A DNA stretch of 64,000 bases from Vibrio hepatarius (GTDB lineage: Bacteria > Pseudomonadota > Gammaproteobacteria > Enterobacterales > Vibrionaceae), in assembly GCF_001274785.1 (NCBI RefSeq), contig NZ_LHPI01000009.1, positions 248,001-312,000 on the forward strand, in the 5' to 3' direction. A model generated the notes under the pieces. It worked only from the letters and a program-made list of their open reading frames with translations, had not been told where the DNA came from and did no database searches. The position numbers and the translations under genes are program-made. Numbering within the stretch: the stretch's first letter is position 1; each line of letters starts with the position of its first letter. Positions 25,852-34,070 of the stretch are shown here, in pieces.

Positions 25852-26745
25852 ATGGACGTAAAAGTCTTCAGGACGTTTTTAGAACTCGCCAATGTGCGCC
25901 ACTTTGGTCGTGCCGCTGAAAACCTGTATATCACCCAAGCCGCCGTCAGTGCGCGCATCAAACAGCTTGAAAGTTATTTTGATACTCAACTGTTTATCCG
26001 TGACAGAAATAACATTAAGCTGACGTCTGCAGGCGAGCGGTTGATTGGCTACGCAGAGATCATGGTGTCTACGTTACAACAAGCCAAGTTGGAGCTCTCG
26101 CTTGAGAGTGGTAAAGCCTTGCAATTGACGCTTGGCGGGACGCCAAACGTATGGGATGCCTACCTGCAAAACTGTTTGAGCCTAGTGACCGATGCGTTCG
26201 AAGGCTATGGCTTTATGGCCGAAATCCTCAGCCGTGAATCGTTGAATCGCAGCCTGCAAGAGCGCACGTTGGATATGGCGTTTGCCTTTGACCCGATCAA
26301 AGCGGATGAGCTTAATTGTAAGAAAGTTGCCGATGTGGTGCTGATCCTAGTCTCAACGCATGAAAATGAATTAGACCAAGTGTTCAAGGATAAATACGTC
26401 TACGTGGATTGGGGCACCAAGTTTGCGTCAGAGCACGCAGAGCGTCATCCCAAAGTACCAGCGCCTTATTTAAGAACATCGACCGCGCGTATCGCTTTAG
26501 ATTTCATTCTCGAGAAGGGAGGAAGCGCTTACTTACCTGCGTCGTTAGTGGAGCCGTTTCTTGCCAGTGGGCAACTTCATAAGGTGAAAGGGATTGCCGA
26601 TTGGTGTCGCCCAATCTACTTGAGCTACCGTAAAGCGAGCACTTCAATTGAGGCGATCAAGCAACTGGAAGAGTTAGTAAAAAACATCGACCCAGTGACC
26701 GCATACAGCTTGCAGCAAATGGCGGATTTTCCGGTCGACGAGTAA
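25852..26745 (+). CDS. hdfR: LysR family regulator HdfR
   Basis: A 297-residue LysR protein. The N-terminus (MDVKVFRTFLELANVRHFGR, then AAENLYITQAAVSARIKQLE and LFIRDRNNIKLTSAGE) is very close to E. coli HdfR. In E. coli, HdfR represses flhDC and affects other operons. The gene diverges from maoP across 207 bases, as in E. coli. The intergenic region has a GGTAACA (25773-25779)/TGTTACC (25816-25822) inverted pair that may be an autoregulatory site. AGAGGAAAG precedes the start. A terminator follows. The HdfR name rests on sequence style plus synteny. Confidence 0.85.
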   Translation: MDVKVFRTFLELANVRHFGRAAENLYITQAAVSARIKQLESYFDTQLFIRDRNNIKLTSAGERLIGYAEIMVSTLQQAKLELSLESGKALQLTLGGTPNVWDAYLQNCLSLVTDAFEGYGFMAEILSRESLNRSLQERTLDMAFAFDPIKADELNCKKVADVVLILVSTHENELDQVFKDKYVYVDWGTKFASEHAERHPKVPAPYLRTSTARIALDFILEKGGSAYLPASLVEPFLASGQLHKVKGIADWCRPIYLSYRKASTSIEAIKQLEELVKNIDPVTAYSLQQMADFPVDE

Positions 26746-26764
26746 TACTACTCAGCGATAACAA

Positions 26765-26795
26765 CAAAAAAACCTCGGCATGCCGAGGTTTTTTA
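26765..26795. terminator. Bidirectional terminator between hdfR and azoR
   Basis: AACCTCGGCATGCCGAGGTT is a perfect palindrome flanked by A-run and T-run. Confidence 0.9.
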
Positions 26796-26808
26796 TTGCG
26801 TGTGGTTT

Positions 26809-27390
26809 TTATACCAGTTTAGCCAACTGCGCGCGCGCTTGTTCACGGGCTACTGCTGCTGATTCTTCACCCATGTTGAGCGCCTCAGCGTAAACGAATT
26901 CAACGTCTGTAATACCGATAAAGCCAAGGATAGTGGTTAGGTAGCTCTCGATAGAGTTGCGTGGTGAGTCTTTGTGTAGGCCGCCGCGCGTAGTCACGAT
27001 GATTGCTTTCTTGTTTTCAATCAGTCCAATAGGACCATTTTCTGTGTACGAGAAAGTCACACCTGCACGAGCAATTAAGTCAAACCAGTTTTTAAGCTGA
27101 GTTGGTACCATGAAGTTGTACATTGGTGCGCCGATGATCACTTGATCCGCCGCTTTTAACTCGTCAATCAATTGATTCGATAGATCTAACACCGCTTTAA
27201 GTTCGTCAGATAGATCATCAGCAGAGCCACGTAGGGCTGTTGCAACGTTCATATCCAGTACTGGCAGTGGGTTTGCCGCTAAATCACGTTCAATGATGCC
27301 CGTTTTGCCTTCAAGTACGTGGTCGATCAGTTGGTTTGATTGCGAGTGTTCGCCAAGAATGCTGGATTTTAGTACAAGTGTGTTAGTCAT
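26809..27390 (-). CDS. azoR: FMN-dependent NADH:quinone oxidoreductase/azoreductase
   Basis: A 193-residue flavodoxin-fold enzyme. The N-terminal strand and phosphate loop [20 protein letters not shown], the isoalloxazine loop [20 protein letters not shown] and the TRGG segment ([11 protein letters not shown]) are those of AzoR. It reduces quinones and azo compounds with two electrons from NADH, giving protection from thiol-reactive stress. Length agrees. It stands alone, convergent with hdfR. The start is preceded by a plausible AGAGA ribosome site. Confidence 0.93.
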   Translation of the reverse strand: MTNTLVLKSSILGEHSQSNQLIDHVLEGKTGIIERDLAANPLPVLDMNVATALRGSADDLSDELKAVLDLSNQLIDELKAADQVIIGAPMYNFMVPTQLKNWFDLIARAGVTFSYTENGPIGLIENKKAIIVTTRGGLHKDSPRNSIESYLTTILGFIGITDVEFVYAEALNMGEESAAVAREQARAQLAKLV

Positions 27391-27578
27391 ATTCGTCTCT
27401 CTTACTGGATTGGGCGCTAGGTTATAAACCTGCCTGTTTTTGTTGAGATTGAGTTTATGACGAGAAGGGTAGCGACTGAATCAGAAGAATTTGAGCAACG
27501 AATTCAAAAAATTTGAACATAGACTTGGGGAAACAGCCAGTCGAGCACTGACGAAGCTCAACTGGCATGAGATTTGGC

Positions 27579-27782
27579 TTAAAGACTCATTAAGCTCTCG
27601 ATGGACTCTTCTATGGATAAATTATTGTAAGAAAGAGTATTTTTACCATCAGATGTCGCAATTGTAATGTTGTCGATATTGTTCACACCGTGTTCATCGA
27701 TGATGCCAAGCGTTTGTTCAACATTATCAAATGTCATAGTGTGATTATTTTTAAGCACAATTGTGCAAGAGCACAGATTCAT
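27579..27782 (-). CDS. Hypothetical protein, 67 aa
   Basis: A short protein (MNLCSCTIVLKNNHTMTFDN at the start) with alternating hydrophobic residues, suggesting a small beta-rich domain followed by a helix. AAGGAA lies eight bases before ATG 27782, favouring this start over TTG 27788. The G+C content is lower than in neighbours. I do not recognise a family. It lies between azoR and the Ada-AlkA gene with no obvious partner. Confidence 0.55.
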   Translation of the reverse strand: MNLCSCTIVLKNNHTMTFDNVEQTLGIIDEHGVNNIDNITIATSDGKNTLSYNNLSIEESIESLMSL

Positions 27783-27936
27783 AGCCAACGTTCCTTTTTT
27801 ATTATGTTGTATGAGGTTCTTAATGTAGATGAGTTTGGTGAATTAGCCAAATCAATTGAGTTCCGAAAATGGCTAGTATTTGGCAAATAGTGATTTAAAC
27901 TCGAGGGTAAGTTAACGGATTAACAGGAAATCCAGC

Positions 27937-29298
27937 GTGGTCGATATTTCTCCATTTGCGCTGAAGCAGTTCCAAAGTGCTAGGCAGGCGCGAGACGCTC
28001 GGTTTGACGGTCAGTTTTACATCGCGGTTAAGACGACGGGGATATTTTGTCGTCCGATTTGCCCGGCGAATTTGCCCAAAGAAGAGAACGTTGAATATTT
28101 CGTTGATAAAGCGCAGGCCTTGCAAGCAGGGTATCGACCTTGTTTGCGTTGCCGCCCAGACAGCGCACCCAGCTCTTGGGCTTGGAAAGGCGTCGAGACG
28201 ACGTTTTTAAGAGCGTTAAAGCTCATCGAACAAGGTGAGCTGCAACACGCAACCTTAGCCGATCTAGCAGAGCGAGTCGGTATCAGCGATCGCTATTTGC
28301 GCCAGCTGTTTCAACATCACCTCGGTATGGCACCGAAGCAATACGCGTTGTATCACCAGTTGATGTTCGCCAAGCAACTACTTCACTCTAGCAGCATGTC
28401 GATTACCGAAGTCGCCTTTGCCAGCGGTTTCAATAGCGTGCGCCGATTTAACGATGCATTCAAACAGGTACTCAAATTGACCCCTCGTCAAGTTCGCAAA
28501 GACACCGAATCAGAAAATGACATCAACCACATCGACTTAGCATTTAAAGGCCCGCTCGATTGGCAGCATATGTTGGACTTCTATCGTCTAAGGGCGATTG
28601 AAGGACTGGAGCTGGTGGATGAACATAGCTATCAACGCGCATTCAAACTTGGCGACAGCAACGGCTGGTTTAAAATTTATCCTGCTAAAGCTGGCACGAT
28701 GCGTGTCGAGTTTAAACTCGATGATACCCGTCAGCTCAAAGCGCTGGTCAATCAACTTAGACGAATGTTCGACTTAGATGCCGATGTATTGCATATCGAG
28801 AAGCAGTTAGGCGAAGTCGCGCCTGAATTGGTGAAACGCAGCGGGATCCGAATTCCTGGCGTCTGGAGCACTTGGGAAGCGGGCGTAAGGGCGATTTTAG
28901 GCCAGCAGGTGTCGATTAAAGCGGCAATCGGTCAACTGAATTTACTTGCGATTACACTGCAGCCTGAAGCGATTAGCCATTTTCCAACCCCGCAAGAAGT
29001 CGGCCAAGCAGATTTAAGCTTTTTACGCATGCCGCAAAGTCGCAAAGAGACATTAAGCCGCTTTGCCCAGTTTATGATGCACACGCCGGATGCATCGCCA
29101 GAGCAATGGTTAGCACTAAAAGGGATTGGCCCTTGGACGATTAACTATGCACGTCTGCGCGGTGCGTCAGAACCAAATTGTTTTCTTGATGGGGATCTCG
29201 TGGTGAAGAAAATGCTGCAACAATTCCCGTCAGTTAACGCACAATCTGTTGCTCCTTGGGGGAGTTACGCCACTTTTCATTGTTGGAGCCACGCATGA
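27937..29298 (+). CDS. Ada N-domain/AraC HTH fused to AlkA 3-methyladenine DNA glycosylase
   Basis: A 453-residue fusion. Residues 1-85 are an Ada metal-binding domain with the four zinc cysteines at 38, 42, 69 and 72, the same numbering as E. coli Ada; Cys38 accepts methyl groups from phosphotriesters. Residues about 90-190 are an AraC HTH (TLADLAERVGISDRYLRQLF). Residues about 200-450 are AlkA: N-terminal TBP-like sheet, LGQQVSIKAA, and the helix-hairpin-helix LKGIGPWTINY with catalytic Asp in CFLDGDLV. The protein can thus sense methylation, activate transcription and excise alkylated bases. It overlaps ogt by 4 bases (ATGA). Start GTG 27937 has AGGA upstream. Confidence 0.92.
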   Translation: MVDISPFALKQFQSARQARDARFDGQFYIAVKTTGIFCRPICPANLPKEENVEYFVDKAQALQAGYRPCLRCRPDSAPSSWAWKGVETTFLRALKLIEQGELQHATLADLAERVGISDRYLRQLFQHHLGMAPKQYALYHQLMFAKQLLHSSSMSITEVAFASGFNSVRRFNDAFKQVLKLTPRQVRKDTESENDINHIDLAFKGPLDWQHMLDFYRLRAIEGLELVDEHSYQRAFKLGDSNGWFKIYPAKAGTMRVEFKLDDTRQLKALVNQLRRMFDLDADVLHIEKQLGEVAPELVKRSGIRIPGVWSTWEAGVRAILGQQVSIKAAIGQLNLLAITLQPEAISHFPTPQEVGQADLSFLRMPQSRKETLSRFAQFMMHTPDASPEQWLALKGIGPWTINYARLRGASEPNCFLDGDLVVKKMLQQFPSVNAQSVAPWGSYATFHCWSHA

Positions 29299-29771
29299 AC
29301 ACTTGTTACACCACGATAGACACGCCGCTTGGCAAGATGACCATTCAAGCCAACGATGAAGGGCTACTGGGCGCTTGGTTTGAAACCCAAACCACTCAAC
29401 CGGAAGACTTAGGTCGACATGACCGTAGCCTGCCAGCTTTGCTTGAGGCGGAGAAGCAACTAACAGAGTACTTTAGCGGACAAAGGTGCGAGTTTTCGTT
29501 GCCACTGGCCGCCAAAGGCACGCCGTTTCAGATGCAGGTTTGGCATGCACTGACGACGATTCCCTACGGTGAAACTTGGAGTTACCAAGATTTAGCTGAC
29601 GCGATCGGTAACCCGAAAGCGGTGCGAGCGGTGGGGCTTGCGAACGGAAAAAATCCCATCTCCATTATCGTGCCGTGCCATCGTGTGATCGGCAAAAATG
29701 GCAAACTTACCGGTTATGCTGGCGGTGTTGAGCGCAAAGAGAAATTACTCAAACTTGAACAAAATGGTTAA
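29295..29771 (+). CDS. ogt: Methylated-DNA--protein-cysteine methyltransferase
   Basis: A 158-residue suicide enzyme that moves methyl from O6-methylguanine (and O4-methylthymine) to its own cysteine. The active site PCHRVIG is intact, with the DNA-binding helix SYQDLADAIGNPKAVRAVGLANGKNP before it. Start ATG 29295 overlaps the end of the Ada-AlkA gene (ATGA), so translation is coupled; an upstream in-frame extension is rejected. Together the two genes make a compact adaptive-response operon, replacing separate Ada, AlkA and Ogt units. Confidence 0.95.
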   Translation: MNTCYTTIDTPLGKMTIQANDEGLLGAWFETQTTQPEDLGRHDRSLPALLEAEKQLTEYFSGQRCEFSLPLAAKGTPFQMQVWHALTTIPYGETWSYQDLADAIGNPKAVRAVGLANGKNPISIIVPCHRVIGKNGKLTGYAGGVERKEKLLKLEQNG

Positions 29772-29830
29772 TCGTCAGTAAGTGGTTACTTACTGGATAT
29801 CGGTTGAATGTTAGTCTATTTTGACATCGA

Positions 29831-29863
29831 AGAGGCAAGGCGATATCGCTTTGCCTCTTTGTT
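29831..29863. terminator. Bidirectional terminator between ogt and nhaD
   Basis: AGAGGCAAGGCGAT pairs with ATCGCTTTGCCTCT with one mismatch, ending in TTTGTTT on the plus strand; the minus strand is less T-rich. Confidence 0.8.
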
Positions 29864-29874
29864 TATCGGCGCTC

Positions 29875-31311
29875 TTAATTGAACAAGTTCCCGTTAAGCA
29901 TGACGTGTACCAAGATACTGGCGATGTAACCCAAGGCAATTACAGGCATCCATTTTAAATGACCAAAGAAGGTGTATTTGCCGTGAGCTGCCCCCATCAG
30001 TGCTACGCCTGCGGCTGAACCGATGGAGAGCAAACTGCCCCCCACTCCCGCCGTTAGGGTAACCAGTAGCCAGTTGCCCATTGACATCACAGGTTCCATT
30101 GTCAACACCGCAAACATCACGGGAATGTTATCGACAATCGCCGAGAGAATACCCACCATGATGTTAGCCCACATAGGGTCCCACTGGGTGTACATCACCT
30201 CAGAGACGAGACCTAAGTAACCTAACAAACTCAGGCCGCCAACACACATCACCACGCCGTAGAAAAACAACAAGGTGTCCCATTCCGCGTGTGAAACTCG
30301 TCTGAATACGTCAAACGGCACCACAGAGCCTAAGCGTTTCAGAGCGAGGTCGTCTCGATTGGCAATCGCACGTGCGGCTTTTTTATGTAGTGATGCTTGC
30401 AGGGTTTGACGCAGAAAATAGCCAAAGAATTGTAAGTATGCCAAGCCCATCATCATGCCGATCACGGGAGGGAAGTGCAGCACCGCGTGGAATGCGACCG
30501 CGGTGGCAATGGTTAAGATAAACAGCGCGACAATTCGGCGAGCACCGCGTTTAAGCTCTACGTGCTGGTGGACAACATTTGGCTTCATATTCGGCACAAA
30601 TAGCGACATCACCAACGCAGGGACGAGGTAGTTGACCACAGAAGGTAGGAACAGCGGCTGGAACTCAGAGAATGACACGTGGCCTGCTTGCCACACCATC
30701 AGGGTGGTAATATCACCAAACGGGCTGAACGCGCCGCCCGCATTGGCGGCTATCACGATATTGATGCAAGCAAGGTTGATGAACTTTTGGTTATCGCCCG
30801 CGACTTTCATGATCACCGCACACATCAACAGCGCGGTAGTTAAGTTATCGGCGATAGGCGAAATAAAGAACGCGAGGATACCAGTAAGCCAGAATAGGGC
30901 GCGGAAGTTAAACCCTTTGCTGACCATCCACGCTTGCAGGGCATCAAACAGTCTTCGTTCTTCCATCGCGCTGATGTAAGTCATCGCTACCAGCAAAAAC
31001 AGCAGCAGTTCTGCATACTCAAGTAAATTGTACTCTAAGGCTTCTTTCGCGATTTCAATCTGCCCGTGCTGGGTATAGACATAACCGATCATCGCCCAGA
31101 TTAAACCCGCGGCGAGCAAAACAGGCTTGGATTTTCTGAGCTTTAAGTACTCCTCAAGCATGACCAGTGCATATGCGGCAGTAAAAATAAGTAGCGACGC
31201 ATAACCGACGGTCGATTGAGTCAATGGGATGGTTTCATGTGTGGTATTGGCGGCCAACGTTGAGAAAGGGAGTAATAAAAAAGTAACGAAAACAGACCAC
31301 TGCAATTTCAT
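29875..31311 (-). CDS. nhaD: Sodium/proton antiporter NhaD
   Basis: A 478-residue ion transporter of the NhaD family (ArsB/NhaD superfamily) with a signal-like first helix and about 12 membrane segments. Conserved polar stretches are visible: FFISPIADNLTTALLMCAV, NIVIAANAGGAFSPFGDITTLMVWQAG, and a late SAIVDNIPVMFAVLTM and GVGGSLLSIGSAAGVALMG. These match Vibrio NhaD, which exports sodium or lithium in exchange for protons at alkaline pH. Length is typical. It stands alone, convergent with ogt, with 318 bases upstream for control. Confidence 0.93.
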   Translation of the reverse strand: MKLQWSVFVTFLLLPFSTLAANTTHETIPLTQSTVGYASLLIFTAAYALVMLEEYLKLRKSKPVLLAAGLIWAMIGYVYTQHGQIEIAKEALEYNLLEYAELLLFLLVAMTYISAMEERRLFDALQAWMVSKGFNFRALFWLTGILAFFISPIADNLTTALLMCAVIMKVAGDNQKFINLACINIVIAANAGGAFSPFGDITTLMVWQAGHVSFSEFQPLFLPSVVNYLVPALVMSLFVPNMKPNVVHQHVELKRGARRIVALFILTIATAVAFHAVLHFPPVIGMMMGLAYLQFFGYFLRQTLQASLHKKAARAIANRDDLALKRLGSVVPFDVFRRVSHAEWDTLLFFYGVVMCVGGLSLLGYLGLVSEVMYTQWDPMWANIMVGILSAIVDNIPVMFAVLTMEPVMSMGNWLLVTLTAGVGGSLLSIGSAAGVALMGAAHGKYTFFGHLKWMPVIALGYIASILVHVMLNGNLFN

Positions 31312-31629
31312 GCGTCAATCCTTTAGTTCTAGTTATGATGAAATCATTCTAGTCAGGATTCACAGTCTGATATGTGAGATAGGTTTGATATGGTCGATTT
31401 TACGCCAATTTTCACTGGAAAATTATGGTGTTATGAACCAATTGGCATTGCAATATAAATCTATCATGTTGGATAAAAATTCTGCATATGTCCGAGATCA
31501 CAAAATATGATAATGATTGATTGCTTATTGATAGTTGAGATAACTAATTGATGCGGATCATCCTGAGGCAATACTATTTACTTCAGAATCCTATGTGTCC
31601 TGTTCCACATAACAATACATAGGTGACAT
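31312..31629. other. Divergent intergenic region nhaD/yjiH
   Basis: About 318 A/T-rich bases holding promoters for both genes. The only clear structure is at its right end: TATGTG (31592-31597) and CACATA nested inside CCTATGT (31590-31596)/ACATAGG (31617-31623), the latter arm covering the ribosome site of the next gene. Confidence 0.5.
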
Positions 31630-32367
31630 ATGTCCGATTCTAGTCAAAAGGCGCGCAAAGTAACGTGGGGTTGCTATGTTGCGCTGGCTTTCGCTGTCGT
31701 ATTTTTCTCAGGCTTAATGAAGTCTAGCGAATGGTACGGCGTCTTAGATTTTACTACGCTAAACGGCTCATTCGGTAAAGTTGCGTACGACGTGAAAGAA
31801 ACCGCAGAAGGTGTTGAAGCGGCGACGACGTCACTGCGCGGCAAAGGCGGCAGCGGTGCGCGTGACGGTTTCCTTTTTGCTTTGACGCTTATCCCTACCG
31901 TGATGTTCGCCCTTGGTGTGATCAATGTGCTTGAGCACTACGGCGCATTAGACGCAGCACGCAAACTTTTGACTCCTCTACTGCGTCCTTTGATGGGCAT
32001 TCCTGGCAGCTCTGGCCTTGCGCTGATTGCATCACTACAAAGTACCGATGCAGGGGCGGCGATGACACGCCAACTAAAGGATGAAGGCCGTCTTACCAAA
32101 CGCGAAACCGACGTCTTTACCATGTTCCAATTTACCGCTGGCGCAACCATCGTGAACTTTTTCTCTTCTGGCGCGGTACTGTTTACTCTGACGATGGCTG
32201 ACGGTTCATTGGCGGTCACTTCTTCGATTGGTCTGGCGGTGGCGATTATGTTCGTGTTCAAGTTTGTGGGCGCTAACTTATTCCGCATCTACGTAAATAT
32301 CACAGAAGGTAAAGAAGACAAATCAGAAAAACCAGCGCAGCAGCTAAAAGAGGAGACAGCACAATGA
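31630..32367 (+). CDS. YjiH-type nucleoside-recognition (Gate) domain membrane protein
   Basis: A 245-residue membrane protein with several helices and the nucleoside-recognition (Gate) domain pattern: PLLRPLMGIPGSSGLALIASLQSTDAGAAM and FQFTAGATIVNFFSSGA. This matches YjiH/SpmA-like proteins. It overlaps the next gene (YjiG-like) by 4 bases (ATGA), and in several bacteria YjiG and YjiH are neighbours of a peptidase gene. Here an M20 peptidase follows. The pair may form a carrier for peptides or modified amino acids; this is inference. The AGGTGA ribosome site is partly covered by an inverted repeat. Confidence 0.8.
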   Translation: MSDSSQKARKVTWGCYVALAFAVVFFSGLMKSSEWYGVLDFTTLNGSFGKVAYDVKETAEGVEAATTSLRGKGGSGARDGFLFALTLIPTVMFALGVINVLEHYGALDAARKLLTPLLRPLMGIPGSSGLALIASLQSTDAGAAMTRQLKDEGRLTKRETDVFTMFQFTAGATIVNFFSSGAVLFTLTMADGSLAVTSSIGLAVAIMFVFKFVGANLFRIYVNITEGKEDKSEKPAQQLKEETAQ

Positions 32368-32831
32368 GCGACGTACAAGCGAAAAAACCTATGGTGACTG
32401 ACATCTTCGTCGAAGGTGCGAAAAAAGGTTGGACGATTGCCACGACTTCGACGTTACCTAACGTTCTGATGGCGTTTGTGATCATTAAGGCACTGCAAAT
32501 TACGGGTGCGCTGGATCTGATGGGCTCGGTGTTTTCTCCTGTGATGGCGATTTTTGGCCTGCCGGGAGAAGCGGCGGCGGTATTGATCGGCGCTTGGATG
32601 TCGATGGGTGGTGCGGTCGGTGTGGTGATCACGTTGTTTGACCAAGGCATTCTAAACGGCGCGCACATTGCGATTCTTGCTCCAGCTATCTACCTAATGG
32701 GGTCTCAAGTGCAGTACATGGGACGCATCATGGGACCAATCGGTACTGAGGGTCGCTACATTCCAGTGATGATCGCAATCTCTGTGATCAACGCGTTTGG
32801 CGCAATGTTGGTAATGAACTTATTCGTTTAA
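32364..32831 (+). CDS. YjiG-type Gate domain membrane protein
   Basis: A 155-residue membrane protein with about four helices. The MGSVFSPVMAIFGLPGEAAAVLIGAWMSMGGAVGV region is a Gate domain half, as in YjiG/SpmB. It starts inside the last codon of the YjiH-like gene (ATGA), so the two are coupled and probably form one heteromeric membrane complex. Ten bases after its stop an M20 peptidase gene begins. In E. coli yjiG-yjiH lie beside iadA (isoaspartyl dipeptidase), a similar pairing of this transporter type with a peptidase. Confidence 0.8.
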   Translation: MSDVQAKKPMVTDIFVEGAKKGWTIATTSTLPNVLMAFVIIKALQITGALDLMGSVFSPVMAIFGLPGEAAAVLIGAWMSMGGAVGVVITLFDQGILNGAHIAILAPAIYLMGSQVQYMGRIMGPIGTEGRYIPVMIAISVINAFGAMLVMNLFV

Positions 32832-32840
32832 GGATAAATT

Positions 32841-33965
32841 ATGAACTTCTGTTTGAATGAGTACCTTGATGAGCTGCGCCCATTGATTGACGTCGATTGC
32901 GGGACTTACACGCTTGATGGGATTGAATCTATCGCCGCTCAATTTGAAGCGAAATTTGCCCAGCTTGCCGGTTGGCAGGTCACACGTATCGACTGCGGCA
33001 AAGCGGGGGTAGGTCTTGAGATCCGCAACCAACCGCACAGCGAACAGATCGATGTGATGCTAATTGGCCACATGGACACGGTTTTTCCTGTCGGGACAGT
33101 AGCGCAACGTCCAATGTCGACAGACGAAGACAAGGCGTACGGTCCGGGCGTATCGGACATGAAGTCAGGGCTACTGAACATCGTTTATGCTATGCGCAAC
33201 CTAGATCAAGCGCTATTGGACAAGCTATCGATTTGTATCTGCATGAACCCCGATGAAGAAACGGGTTCACTCCATTCAGTGGATTGGATTCAGTCGGTGG
33301 CGAAGCAGGCGAAAACTGTGCTGGTGGCTGAAGCTGCGCGCGCCGATGGTGGCTTGGTGAAAGCGCGCAAAGGTATGGCTCGCTACAAACTGACCTTTAA
33401 CGGCGTCGCTGCCCATGCGGGTAATGAACCAGAAAAAGGCCGCAGTGCGATCACCGAAATGGCCAACTGGATTTTGGCGATCAACTCGATGACCAGCTTT
33501 GAGTCTGGTACCACGCTCAACGTTGGCGTTGTATCCGGTGGTGCGGGGGCGAATATTGTCCCTGAGCATGCCCAAGCGATTGTCGATGTGCGCTTCTGGA
33601 GCAACGCGGAATATGATGCGATTGACACCAAGATCAAGGCCAAAGCGCAGAAGCCATTTGGCGAGGGCATGACGGTGCAGGTTGAGCGCGAAGCGTATAA
33701 ACCATCCATGGTGCCGAGTGAAGAGACTCAAGCACTTATGGCGCTGGTACAAACTGCGGCGGATGAGCTGGCGATCGACATCAACTGGAAAGAAGTGGGT
33801 GGTGGCTCGGATGCCAACAACACCGCAATTCTCGGTGTGCCGACTTTGGACGGATTAGGACCAATCGGTGCTGGCTTCCATAGCGACCAAGAATATTTGC
33901 TCTTGGCGTCTATCGAACCAAGGATCAAGCTGTTGATGAGAGTGCTGGAAAAGATCGCTCAATAA
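32841..33965 (+). CDS. M20 family metallopeptidase (carboxypeptidase G2-like)
   Basis: A 374-residue zinc peptidase. Metal motifs: GHMDTVFP (His and Asp), GPGVSDMKSG (bridging Asp), PDEETGS (catalytic Glu and ligand Glu), later AEAARADG, and a C-terminal GAGFHSDQEY (last His). The dimerisation domain lies between (KLTFNGVAAHAGNEPEKGRSA). Order and length fit the glutamate carboxypeptidase G2 subgroup, which removes C-terminal glutamate or hydrolyses small peptides and folates. No signal peptide, so it acts in the cytoplasm on substrate probably brought in by the upstream YjiH/YjiG pair. AAGGAT precedes the ATG. A terminator follows. Confidence 0.9.
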   Translation: MNFCLNEYLDELRPLIDVDCGTYTLDGIESIAAQFEAKFAQLAGWQVTRIDCGKAGVGLEIRNQPHSEQIDVMLIGHMDTVFPVGTVAQRPMSTDEDKAYGPGVSDMKSGLLNIVYAMRNLDQALLDKLSICICMNPDEETGSLHSVDWIQSVAKQAKTVLVAEAARADGGLVKARKGMARYKLTFNGVAAHAGNEPEKGRSAITEMANWILAINSMTSFESGTTLNVGVVSGGAGANIVPEHAQAIVDVRFWSNAEYDAIDTKIKAKAQKPFGEGMTVQVEREAYKPSMVPSEETQALMALVQTAADELAIDINWKEVGGGSDANNTAILGVPTLDGLGPIGAGFHSDQEYLLLASIEPRIKLLMRVLEKIAQ

Positions 33966-33970
33966 ACTCC

Positions 33971-33997
33971 ATCCCCGGCATCAGTCGGGGATATTTT
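33971..33997 (+). terminator. Terminator of the yjiH-yjiG-peptidase operon
   Basis: ATCCCCG (33971-33977) pairs with CGGGGAT (33986-33992), followed by ATTTTA. Confidence 0.75.
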
Positions 33998-34070
33998 ACC
34001 TCATTGTTGATATTAATTCTTATTTGTATTTGTGGTATTGTCTGTTCAACGATTCAGCAGATACTTCACA

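Noticed and set aside
34009..34027. Second Fur-like box before the AraC regulator
   Set aside because: Only about 11 of 19 matches, within what A/T-rich DNA gives by chance.
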